From positions 434,001-498,000 of the forward strand of contig NZ_VAJM01000004.1 of the NCBI RefSeq assembly GCF_005771675.1: a stretch of DNA of 64,000 nucleotides, read 5' to 3'. The notes beneath the pieces were generated by a model. The model was not told the origin of the DNA. It was given only the letters and a program-made list of their open reading frames with translations, and made no database searches. This document shows positions 33,037 through 40,618 of the stretch, one piece after another. The DNA is from Hymenobacter jeollabukensis (GTDB lineage Bacteria > Bacteroidota > Bacteroidia > Cytophagales > Hymenobacteraceae). The translations under genes were made by a program, and so were the position numbers. Positions within the stretch are counted from its first letter, which is position 1. Each line of letters starts with the position of its first letter.

Positions 33037-33852
33037 CTACCGGGCCATTTGGCTGCGCAGCTCCTGGAAGTACGCCGCCGACTGCCGCAGCCGGCTGCCG
33101 TACCAGCTGAACAGCTCCCCGTCGACCACCAGCACCCGGGCCTGGGGGCACAGCGCCTGAAACTCGGCCACGTGCTTGTCCTGGAAGGGGTAGGGCTCGG
33201 AGGATAGCAGAATTACCGCCGGATTGGCCGCCGCCAGCTGTTCCGGGCTGATTTCGGGGTAGCGCGTCAGGTCGGCAAACACGTTGCGGAAACCCGCCAG
33301 CGGCAGCATTTCGTGGATGAACGTGCCCGCGGCGGCCACCATGTAGGGCTGGCGCCAGATAAAATAGGCCGCCGATACCAGCTCGTCGACCGGTGGCAGG
33401 GCGGCCAGTGAGGCGCTGATTTCGGCGGTCAGCTGCTCGGCGCGCGTTTTGGTGCCCGTTATCAGGCCCACGCGCCGCATCATGTCCAGCGCGTCGTCCA
33501 GGGTCACGATGTCGCTCATCCACACCGGGTACTGCGCGGCCAGCTGCTCGATGCCCTCCTGGTAGTTTTCCTCCTTGTTGCCGATGATGAGGTCGGGCTT
33601 CAGCGCGGCAATCCGGTCGAAATGGAAGTTTTTGGTGCCGCCGATGACGGTGGACTGCTGCCGCGCTTCGGCCGGGTGAAGGCAGAACTTCGTCACGCCC
33701 ACCACCCGCGCGCCCAGGCCCAGATCAAACAGCAGCTCCGTCTGCGAGGGCACCAGCGACACGATGCGCTGCGGCGGAAACGGCACGGCCACGCGCCGGT
33801 TCATCTGGTCGGTGACGGTGAGGGGCGGAAAGATGGGTGGCAGGTTGAGCAC
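33037..33852 (-). CDS. BtuF-like periplasmic-binding-fold protein (helical-backbone metal receptor)
   Basis: About 271 residues starting with GTG at 33852. It has the clamshell substrate-binding layout of cobalamin/iron-siderophore-binding proteins: RIVSLVPSQTELLFDLGLGARVVGVTKFC near residue 30, IAALKPDLIIGNKEENYQ near 82, and the long linking helix around 130-160. No signal peptide is evident, unlike classical BtuF, so it may be cytoplasmic or have lost export. The gene is convergent with aroA (stops 8 bp apart). Confidence 0.85.
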   Translation of the reverse strand: MLNLPPIFPPLTVTDQMNRRVAVPFPPQRIVSLVPSQTELLFDLGLGARVVGVTKFCLHPAEARQQSTVIGGTKNFHFDRIAALKPDLIIGNKEENYQEGIEQLAAQYPVWMSDIVTLDDALDMMRRVGLITGTKTRAEQLTAEISASLAALPPVDELVSAAYFIWRQPYMVAAAGTFIHEMLPLAGFRNVFADLTRYPEISPEQLAAANPAVILLSSEPYPFQDKHVAEFQALCPQARVLVVDGELFSWYGSRLRQSAAYFQELRSQMAR

Positions 33853-34025
33853 GGATTCGGCGTAGGGCGGCAAGATACGGCAGCAGGGCGGAGCTCCTGG
33901 GGTTGTACCACCGGAGAGGCAGCCGGCGCGTTGGCGAAGCCCCAGCAACAGCCCGGCCGGCGCGGCAGAAGTATGAGCTTCTGCCGCGCCGGCCGGATGG
34001 TATCACGCAGGTAGCTGCTCAGCGG

Positions 34026-34577
34026 TTACGCAAGGCGCTGTTTCAGCGCGCCATTGGAGGTGTCGGCGCGCTGAAACAGCCAGGCCGAACCGAGCCAGAA
34101 GGCAGCGAATACCACGCTGATGCCCCATTCCTGCGGCTTTACCTCCAGGTGCGAAACGAGCAGCGCCAGCACCGGCACCAACAGTTGCAGCAGGGCTGCG
34201 GCTACCATGGCGTAGGCCATGCCGTGGGCCTGAAAACGCACCATAAACGCCCCGCCCAGGGCCAGCAGCGGCACGGCGCCGCAGAGCAGGTTGGCGGCGT
34301 TAGGCCCACTGCCGATAAAGCCCACGGCCAAGTTCGACCACACCAGCAGCAGCGTCGTCAGGATGGCCCCGGCGGCCGCCAGCCGGTACACCACCGGACC
34401 CCGCTGGCTGGCTACCAGCTCCAGCGCCATGCCCACACTAAACAGCAGCGCGCCCATCACCACGAAATCGAACGGGCTCCAGTTGACTTCGGCCGTGAAC
34501 TGCATGGCCAGCAGGGGCACCAGCAGCAGGGCGCCGGTGATAAGCGAAACACGGGTCAGGCTTTTGGTCAGGTTCAT
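34026..34577 (-). CDS. Hypothetical multi-pass membrane protein
   Basis: A 183-residue protein dominated by hydrophobic stretches (about residues 10-26, 34-50, 66-90, 96-112, 117-137 and 145-167), which suggests five or six membrane helices. No characteristic motif is present, and I do not recognise a family. A palindrome lies in the upstream gap at 34754-34770. Confidence 0.75.
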   Translation of the reverse strand: MNLTKSLTRVSLITGALLLVPLLAMQFTAEVNWSPFDFVVMGALLFSVGMALELVASQRGPVVYRLAAAGAILTTLLLVWSNLAVGFIGSGPNAANLLCGAVPLLALGGAFMVRFQAHGMAYAMVAAALLQLLVPVLALLVSHLEVKPQEWGISVVFAAFWLGSAWLFQRADTSNGALKQRLA

Positions 34578-34753
34578 GGCTTCGGGCGTTTTCTGAGGGC
34601 GGAAAGGGTGAATTTCTGAGCCCGGCGAACAGACGTATCGACAGGCGAGGCTACGGATAAGCGGCTGGTAACAAAGAGGAAATAGGCGCTTGGCCTGTTC
34701 CGGCGGCCGCTGACGAAGGCTAGCTGGCCAGCGACATTGTAAAGGAAATAAAG

Positions 34754-34770
34754 AACTTTGAAATTCAAAG
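34754..34770. promoter_or_regulatory. Palindrome upstream of the 34026-34577 gene, possible operator
   Basis: ACTTTGA-AAT-TCAAAGT, two perfect 7-bp arms around 3 bp, in an AT-rich patch 177 bp upstream of the start. It could bind a dimeric regulator, but no regulator gene is adjacent and the site may be fortuitous. Confidence 0.3.
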
Positions 34771-34820
34771 TAAGCGGCGCCGATTTTATTTTCAGCCGGG
34801 GATTCCAGCCTCGCGGTGGT

Positions 34821-35693
34821 TTACACCAGCCGGTAGTTGCGGTACTCAAACAGCCGCTTGCCCGTCAGCTGTTCAATCCAGTGGAGCACGCGGTTTTTCA
34901 GCTTGAAGTGCTTGCGGGTCACGTCGATTTCGACCTGCCAGTTCTGACGGTGCACGCGCGCCTGCATCACCGCCGGGTGCGTGCCCTCGAAGCGGCGCAG
35001 CGAGTCGTAGTCGTCGAAGTTGAAGGCTTCAGCCGCCGCCAGCGGGTGCTGCTCGGGCGCCCGGCCCTCGTCCCAAAGCGAGTCGAGGTTTTTGATTTTG
35101 GTGAGCATCTGCTGCGGACTTTTCACCCAGCCGTAGTGGTACACGCTGGCGTGGGCCGGCTTCACGCGCAGCTTTTCGCCCTCGCGCCGGAAGCCCTGGG
35201 CGTCGCGGTAGGAGCGGATGGCCTTGTCATTCCGCACGATGCGCACCTCGCGCCGGTACCAGCGCCGACTGTCGCCCACGTAATCATAGGTACCATAGAA
35301 GTGGGTATAGTCGAACAGCAGCCCGTCCACTTCTGGGTCGTGCAGGTGCTGCTTGCAGGCCTTGCGGATGGCCGCGTGGTACTGCTCGTGCACCACCTCG
35401 TCGGCCTGGATGTAGAAGGCCCAATCGGCCTCGGGGCTGATCTGGGCAAAGGCTTTGTCCGTTTCGGCGGCCAGCACCGCGCCGCCCTTGCGCAGGGCCG
35501 GATCCCAGGTGGAATGCACGATGCGAATCTTGGGCGAGTCGATGCTGCGAATCAGCCCCTCGGTGTCGTCGTCGCTGTCGCCCACGCTTACCACCATCTC
35601 ATCGACCACCGGCAGAATGGAACGAATAGCCTCCACGATGGGGTAGTCGTTGATGACCGCGTTGCGGATGATGGTGAAGCCGGAAATGAACAT
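34821..35693 (-). CDS. Glycosyltransferase family 2 protein
   Basis: A 290-residue GT-A-fold enzyme that transfers a sugar from a nucleotide-sugar donor. SGFTIIRNAVINDYPIVEAI is at the N-terminus, VVSVGDSDDDTEGLI near residue 37, and a DEVVHEQYH-type acidic site (FYIQADE) near 100. The arrangement recalls WaaE/KdtX-type GT2 enzymes that modify lipopolysaccharide core, but acceptor and donor are open. The start at 35693 was chosen over an earlier ATG that lies inside the repeat at 35730-35857. Confidence 0.87.
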   Translation of the reverse strand: MFISGFTIIRNAVINDYPIVEAIRSILPVVDEMVVSVGDSDDDTEGLIRSIDSPKIRIVHSTWDPALRKGGAVLAAETDKAFAQISPEADWAFYIQADEVVHEQYHAAIRKACKQHLHDPEVDGLLFDYTHFYGTYDYVGDSRRWYRREVRIVRNDKAIRSYRDAQGFRREGEKLRVKPAHASVYHYGWVKSPQQMLTKIKNLDSLWDEGRAPEQHPLAAAEAFNFDDYDSLRRFEGTHPAVMQARVHRQNWQVEIDVTRKHFKLKNRVLHWIEQLTGKRLFEYRNYRLV

Positions 35694-35729
35694 GCGGGCG
35701 GTGGTGAAATAGAACTGCGGGTAACAAAA

Positions 35730-35857
35730 GAACGTCATTCCGAGCGAAGCCGAGGAATCTCGCGTGCTGATGTCGGATAGCATTTTTCTCGTTCAACGAG
35801 GATTTTACTACCTGGAGTCAGCATGCGAGATTCCTCGACAAGCTCGGAATGACGTTC
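35730..35857. repeat. Inverted pair of REP-like repeats
   Basis: GAACGTCATTCCGAGC...GAGGAATCTCGCGTGCTGA (35730-35770) faces its imperfect reverse complement (35818-35857), with 47 bp between. The words CATTCCGAGC and GAGGAATCTCG are typical of dispersed bacterial repeats. The pair would form a long RNA hairpin between the two genes. Confidence 0.85.
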
Positions 35858-35875
35858 TACTTGTTCAGTGCCGGC

Positions 35876-36946
35876 TTACTTGAAGTACCGGAAGTCGTGG
35901 CCGTCCTCGATGCGCAGCAGCGACTCGTAGATCAGGTTGATGACGTTCTGCACGTCGTCGTGGCTGACGGTTTCGACGGTGGTGTGCATGTACTTCAGCG
36001 GCAGCGAAATCAGGGCCGAGGCCACGCCGGCGCCGGCGTAGGCAAAGGCGTCGGTATCGGTGCCGGTGGCGCGGGTGGCGGCGGCGCGCTGGAACGGAAT
36101 TTCCTTTTGCTCAGCTGCCTCGATAATCAGGTCGCGCAGGTTGTTCTGCACCGCCGGGCCGTAGGTGATGACTGGGCCTTTGCCGCAGTGCAGGTCGCCA
36201 GAAGTCTTCTTCTCGTACATCGGCGACTGGGTATCGTGGGTCACGTCCGTCACGATGGCCACGTCGGGCATGATGCGATGGGCAATCATTTCGGCTCCGC
36301 GCAGCCCGATTTCCTCCTGTACCGCATTCACGATGTAGAGGCCGAAGGGCAGGGTATTGCCTTCTTCCTTGAGGCGGCGGGCCACCTCGGCAATCATAAA
36401 GCCGCCGATGCGGTTGTCCAGCGCCCGGCCCACCAGGTACTTGCCGTTCAGCTCCATCAGCTCGTCCTCGAAGGTGACGACCGAGCCGACGTGGATGCCC
36501 ATTTCCTCCACTTCCTTCTGCGAGGCGGCGCCGCAGTCCAGGAAAATGGTTTCGATGGTCGGGGCCTTGTCCTGCTCCACCTTGCGCACGTGGATGGCCG
36601 GCCAGCCGAACACGGCCCGCACCGGCCCGTTCTTGGTGTGAATCAGCACCCGCTTGGAGGGCGCAATCAGCGCGTCGGAGCCGCCGTTGCGGCGCAGGTA
36701 GATGTAGCCCTCCTTCGTGATGTAGTTCACGAACCAGCTGATTTCGTCGGCGTGAGCTTCGATGACCACCTTGTACTTCGCCTCCGGATTCACGACGCCG
36801 ACCACGGTGCCGTAAGTATCCACGAAGTACTCGTCGATGTAGGGCTTGATGTACTCCAGCCACACCTTTTGGCCTTCCTTTTCGAAGCCGGTGGGGGAGT
36901 GAGTGTTCAGATATTTCTGGAGGAAGTCGAAGCTTTCTGGGCGCAT
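35876..36946 (-). CDS. M42-family metallopeptidase
   Basis: A 356-residue zinc or cobalt aminopeptidase of the TET/deblocking type. Metal ligands and catalytic residues are visible in EAHADEISWFV near residue 66, RALDNRIGG near 177, VNAVQEEIGLRGAE near 208 (catalytic and ligand Glu), and IVTDVTHDT near 232. Ligand His is in KYMHTTVETV near 317. It is cytoplasmic and likely forms a tetrahedral dodecamer that trims peptides. It starts at 36946 and is transcribed alone. Confidence 0.92.
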   Translation of the reverse strand: MRPESFDFLQKYLNTHSPTGFEKEGQKVWLEYIKPYIDEYFVDTYGTVVGVVNPEAKYKVVIEAHADEISWFVNYITKEGYIYLRRNGGSDALIAPSKRVLIHTKNGPVRAVFGWPAIHVRKVEQDKAPTIETIFLDCGAASQKEVEEMGIHVGSVVTFEDELMELNGKYLVGRALDNRIGGFMIAEVARRLKEEGNTLPFGLYIVNAVQEEIGLRGAEMIAHRIMPDVAIVTDVTHDTQSPMYEKKTSGDLHCGKGPVITYGPAVQNNLRDLIIEAAEQKEIPFQRAAATRATGTDTDAFAYAGAGVASALISLPLKYMHTTVETVSHDDVQNVINLIYESLLRIEDGHDFRYFK

Positions 36947-37144
36947 AGTTTGGAAAAGGAGCAATTAGCTCACGGGTTGGTTAAGACTGTAAATGAATAA
37001 GGAAAATACCAAAAAGCTACCTTGAATTGGTATTAAAAAGTGACTAAGCCGGGGAGCCGCAACCCGCCAATGGCCAGACGACACGTTCGGCCCATTGGCA
37101 GCAGGTGCTTTCATTCGCCAGCCGATTGACGCCTAACATCTTAG

Positions 37145-37408
37145 CTAACGGGTTGCGGCACTGATACCCCAGCCAATCAGCAGACAGAAGCCACCGATAA
37201 TCAGAAACCAGCGGCTGGTCTTGAGCGGGTCGGAGTCGAGCCCGGAGCCGGGGTCCGACCAGTCGCCGCTGAACAGCGACGCCAGCGTGAAGACGACCAG
37301 CAGCGCCCCCAGAAACCAGCGCCCGACCTTGAACCGCAGCAGCAGCCCGATAACGACCAGCACGATGCCCAGGCCGCCAATGATACTCCCAGTCAGCTGC
37401 CAATCCAT
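37145..37408 (-). CDS. Small hypothetical membrane protein
   Basis: An 87-residue protein with three hydrophobic segments (about residues 7-24, 31-47 and 66-84) and a short loop SGDWSDPGSGLDSDP. No family is recognised. It lies 15 bp downstream of the carboxylase beta-subunit gene on the same strand, so it may be read together with it. The gap from here to the M42 gene shows nothing else. Confidence 0.65.
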   Translation of the reverse strand: MDWQLTGSIIGGLGIVLVVIGLLLRFKVGRWFLGALLVVFTLASLFSGDWSDPGSGLDSDPLKTSRWFLIIGGFCLLIGWGISAATR

Positions 37409-37423
37409 GCGGCCGTCGTCAGG

Positions 37424-38992
37424 TTACAGGGGAATATTCCCGTGCTTCTTACGCGGCAGCTGGTCTACTTTGTTTTCGAGCATCTTGAAAGCGCGCATCA
37501 GCTTCTGCCGGGTCTGCGAGGGTAGAATCACCTCGTCCACGAAGCCGCGGTGGGCGGCGCGGTAGGGGGTGGCAAACTTGCGCTGGTACTCGTCCACCTT
37601 CTCCTGCAGCTTGGCTTCGGGGTCATCGGCAGCGGCTATTTCACGCTTGAAGATGATTTCGGCCGCGCCCTTGGCGCCCATCACCGCAATTTCGGCCGTG
37701 GGCCAGGCGTAGTTCATGTCCGCCCCGATGTGCTTGCTGTTCATCACGTCGTAGGCCCCACCGTAGGCTTTACGGGTAATCACGGTGATGCGCGGCACGG
37801 TGGCTTCGCAGAAAGCGTAGAGCAGCTTGGCGCCGTTGGTGATGATGCCGCGCCACTCCTGGTCGGTGCCGGGCAGGAAGCCGGGCACGTCCTCCAGCAC
37901 CAGCAGCGGGATGTTGAACGAGTCGCAGAAGCGCACGAAGCGGGCCGCCTTGGTCGAGGCGTTGATGTCGAGCACACCGGCCAGCACCGCCGGCTGGTTG
38001 CCCACGATGCCGATGCTGCGCCCGCCCAGCCGCGCGAAGCCCACCACGATGTTCTCGGCGAAGTTCTGGTGCACCTCCATAAACGAGTCCGCATCAATAA
38101 TACCGCTGATGACCTCGCGGATGTCGTAGGGCTGGTTGGGGTTTTCGGGGATGATGCTGTCCAGTTCGGGGCGCAGCTCGTCGCCCTGGGCCTCGTAGGG
38201 GTACACCGGGGCGGTATCCTCGCAGTTCTGCGGCATGTAGCTCAGCAGCTGCTTGAGCTGCTGAATGATGGCCACCTCGTTGGGCGCCGTGAAGTGCGTC
38301 ACGCCGCTCTTGCTGCTGTGGGTGCTGGCGCCGCCCAGTTCCTCGCTGGTCACCGTTTCGTGGGTAACCGTCTTCACCACGTTCGGGCCGGTCACGAACA
38401 TGTAGCTCGTGTCCTCCACCATCAGGATGAAGTCGGTAATGGCCGGCGAGTACACCGCGCCGCCCGCGCACGGCCCCATGATGGCCGACAGCTGCGGCAC
38501 TACGCCCGAGGCCAGGGTATTCTTGTAGAAGATATCGGCGTAGCCGCCCAGGCTCACCACGCCCTCCTGAATGCGGGCCCCGCCCGAGTCGTTCAGGCCA
38601 ATGACCGGGGCCCCGTTCTTCATGGCCAGGTCCATGATCTTCACGATTTTCTCGGCGTGGGTTTCGCTCAGGGAGCCGCCCAGCACCGTGAAATCCTGCG
38701 AAAACACGTAGGTCAGGCGGCCGTTGATGGTGCCGTAGCCGGTCACCACGCCGTCGCCCAGGTAGTATTCCTTGTCGAGGCCGAAGTCCTTGGAGCGGTG
38801 CATCACAAACTTGCCGATTTCCTCGAAGGAGCCGGGGTCCATCAGCAGGTCCAGCCGTTCGCGGGCCGTCAGCTTGCCCTTCTTGTGTTGGGCCTCGATG
38901 CGGGCCTGGCCGCCGCCCAGCAGGGCCTCGGCGTTTTTCTTATCCAGGATTTCAAGGGCGCTCAGCGTCGGGTCGGCGTGCGGATCGGACAT
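37424..38992 (-). CDS. Acyl-CoA carboxylase beta subunit (carboxyltransferase)
   Basis: A 522-residue carboxyltransferase subunit of the propionyl-/methylmalonyl-CoA family. The N-terminal region has [18 protein letters not shown] near residue 35, the acyl-CoA half has [12 protein letters not shown] near 97 and [13 protein letters not shown] near 122, and the biotin half has [14 protein letters not shown] near 380. It moves CO2 from carboxybiotin to an acyl-CoA such as propionyl-CoA. The biotin-carboxylase and carrier subunits are not in this window. The start at 38992 was selected because the earlier ATG reads into non-protein sequence. Confidence 0.93.
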   Translation of the reverse strand: MSDPHADPTLSALEILDKKNAEALLGGGQARIEAQHKKGKLTARERLDLLMDPGSFEEIGKFVMHRSKDFGLDKEYYLGDGVVTGYGTINGRLTYVFSQDFTVLGGSLSETHAEKIVKIMDLAMKNGAPVIGLNDSGGARIQEGVVSLGGYADIFYKNTLASGVVPQLSAIMGPCAGGAVYSPAITDFILMVEDTSYMFVTGPNVVKTVTHETVTSEELGGASTHSSKSGVTHFTAPNEVAIIQQLKQLLSYMPQNCEDTAPVYPYEAQGDELRPELDSIIPENPNQPYDIREVISGIIDADSFMEVHQNFAENIVVGFARLGGRSIGIVGNQPAVLAGVLDINASTKAARFVRFCDSFNIPLLVLEDVPGFLPGTDQEWRGIITNGAKLLYAFCEATVPRITVITRKAYGGAYDVMNSKHIGADMNYAWPTAEIAVMGAKGAAEIIFKREIAAADDPEAKLQEKVDEYQRKFATPYRAAHRGFVDEVILPSQTRQKLMRAFKMLENKVDQLPRKKHGNIPL

Positions 38993-39108
38993 GGGGTGGG
39001 AGAGAGGATGCGGAAAGTCAGTGGGGAAAGGAGGCCAAAGGTAAGTTGTGGAGGCAAGATAGCCGAATGGGGAATCCATGAGAGGTTACTATATCGACCG
39101 GACGCTGA

Positions 39109-39812
39109 CTAATCACCACGTCTCAGCTTTTCGATGGTGTACCACCAATCGGCTACGCGCAGGGTCCGTTTGTGCAGCAACACCATAATGGGCACGTTAT
39201 CGGGGGTACTACAATGAGCGCTGCAGGCCACTACCAGGCCCACCAGCACGTAGCGCCGGCCGACCAGGGGCCGATGCACGGTCAGGTAGTAGGGGGGGGC
39301 GAGGGGGGGCCTTCGCGGGGCATGACCAGGGCGCGCTGGTACGCGGCGCTGGGCACGCGCCGCAGCGGGGCGCGCACGGGCAGGGCCTCGGCCGCCAGCG
39401 AGTCGCGCTGGCGCAGGTCGTGCCGCCTGTCGTCGCCGACATACGTGGCGGAATCGAAGTCTTGTCTGAGGGCGCTGGAACGGACCTTAACTCAGTTTGT
39501 GATTCGTATACGCCTAGCAACGGATCGATACACGCTGAAATCACGCATCTGCGGATGAAATCGGGACCGGCCCCGCACGTCCTTATACCAGGTCGGGTCG
39601 AGCCACCAGTCCCCGACGCACTGGGGGGCCACGGTGCCGTCGTAGCAAATCGGGGCCGCCCGGTGGTGGGGGTAGAAGTGCTCCGCGTTGACGTTGGGCA
39701 GGATGCGGTGGCAGAACACGCGCAGGGCCTTGCGCTCAGCCCGCCGTTGGGCGTGGGCGTTCTGACTCGCACTCCACAAGATGACAAGGATGATAAATAG
39801 CTTGCGTAACAT
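39109..39812 (-). pseudogene. Broken secreted-protein gene: in-frame TGA and a frameshift in a C-run
   Basis: The start at 39812 opens into a clean signal peptide (ending NAHAQ). The frame runs to a TGA at 39492-39494, but the same frame continues with protein-like sequence beyond it (VKVRSSALRQDFDSATYVGD). It then breaks in a stretch of eight Cs (on this strand, 39292-39299). One extra base restores a frame that runs to TAG at 39109 (YYLTVHRPLVGRRYVLVG, then WWYTIEKLRRGD). The total length of 704 bp is not divisible by three, which fits one frame shift. I infer two lesions in a formerly intact gene of unknown family. Confidence 0.7.
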
Positions 39813-39830
39813 GGCGGCATGATAACAAAA

Positions 39831-39909
39831 AAACGGCCGGCTCCCCTGTGGGAACCGGCCGTTCTTCATTTACTCCAGACTACTTACTCGCCTTTCTTGC
39901 CTTCCGGCG
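39831..39909 (-). repeat. Second copy of the clpC 3' end plus terminator
   Basis: By hand count 71 of 79 positions match 40566-40644, which holds the last codons of clpC and its terminator. This copy encodes APEGKKGE-stop in frame directly after the Uma2 stop codon, then the hairpin with stem ACGGCCGGCTCCC (39833-39862), where the differences fall in the loop. The two copies are direct repeats flanking the Uma2 gene. Confidence 0.9.
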
Positions 39910-39916
39910 CAGCCAA

Positions 39917-40531
39917 TCATAACTCCACATCCTCGTACAAATCCGTCACCTTTAGCGTCACGCCCAAGCTCGGCAACGTAACCGCGCCCTGAGCATCCAG
40001 AATTTCCGTCAGCGTCCACTGCCCGGTTTCGGTGCGCGAGTACAGTTCCACCCGCAAGCTGCGCGAGTCAATCAGCAGATAGTCCCGCACCGATTCGATG
40101 CTGCGGTAGCGCATGAATTTGCCGCTACGGTCGTAATCGGCCGTGGAATCCGAAAGTACTTCGATAATGACGACCGGGTTAGTCAGCAAATCCAGCTTGC
40201 CGTTTTGCTGAATTTCCGGCTTGCCGCATACCACCAGCGCGTCGGGGTACAGGTATGTGCCGGTCAGCGGCACGTACACCCGCATGTCGCTGCCGAAGGT
40301 TCGGCAGCCCTTGCCGCGCAGGGCATTCTGGAGTACGCCGGAAACGTTGCCCGTAATGATGTTGTGTGCCAACGACGCCCCCGACATAGCCTGCACGTCG
40401 TACATGCCCAGCATATCCGGGTGGCCCCACGGGTAAATCTGCCCGTCCACGAATTCGTGCTTGAACTCGGAGGCGTACTCCATAGCCGCGTATTCTTCCT
40501 CGGTGTAGCGACGCTTTCGGGGTGACTCCAT
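39917..40531 (-). CDS. Uma2-family (DUF820) PD-(D/E)XK nuclease-like protein
   Basis: A 204-residue protein of the Uma2 family, a restriction-endonuclease-fold group common in Bacteroidota and Cyanobacteria whose role is uncertain. Motifs in order: EFKHEFVDGQIY near residue 22 (first Glu), YPDALVVCG near 93 (the Asp of the PD motif), VVIIEVLSDST near 120 (the ExK region), and SVRDYLLIDSRS near 147. The usual second catalytic Lys is not obvious, so activity is uncertain. It is inserted between two copies of the clpC tail. Confidence 0.88.
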   Translation of the reverse strand: MESPRKRRYTEEEYAAMEYASEFKHEFVDGQIYPWGHPDMLGMYDVQAMSGASLAHNIITGNVSGVLQNALRGKGCRTFGSDMRVYVPLTGTYLYPDALVVCGKPEIQQNGKLDLLTNPVVIIEVLSDSTADYDRSGKFMRYRSIESVRDYLLIDSRSLRVELYSRTETGQWTLTEILDAQGAVTLPSLGVTLKVTDLYEDVEL

Positions 40532-40567
40532 AACGGTTTTGGCTCTAGCTCAAAGGTAAATACAAAA

Positions 40568-40597
40568 ACGGCCGGCTCCCTCGCGGGAACCGGCCGT
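40568..40597 (-). terminator. Intrinsic terminator of clpC
   Basis: Stem ACGGCCGGCTCCC / GGGAACCGGCCGT with a 4-base loop, preceded by an A-run (T-run on the minus strand), 22 bp past the clpC stop. A near-identical hairpin follows Uma2 at 39833-39862. Confidence 0.9.
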
Positions 40598-40618
40598 TCT
40601 TCATTTACTCCGGGCTAC

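Noticed and set aside
33037-33852. Part of a cobalamin uptake operon
   Set aside because: No BtuC, BtuD or TonB-dependent receptor is adjacent, and no cobalamin riboswitch is visible upstream.
34574-34849. Open frame upstream of the 34026 membrane gene
   Set aside because: It overlaps the ends of two supported genes and has no protein-like pattern; the region reads better as promoter sequence.
39492-39869. The short frame in front of the Uma2 region as a complete gene
   Set aside because: Its first residues translate the terminator repeat, and the same frame continues with protein-like sequence past its TGA, so I treat it as a broken gene starting at 39812.
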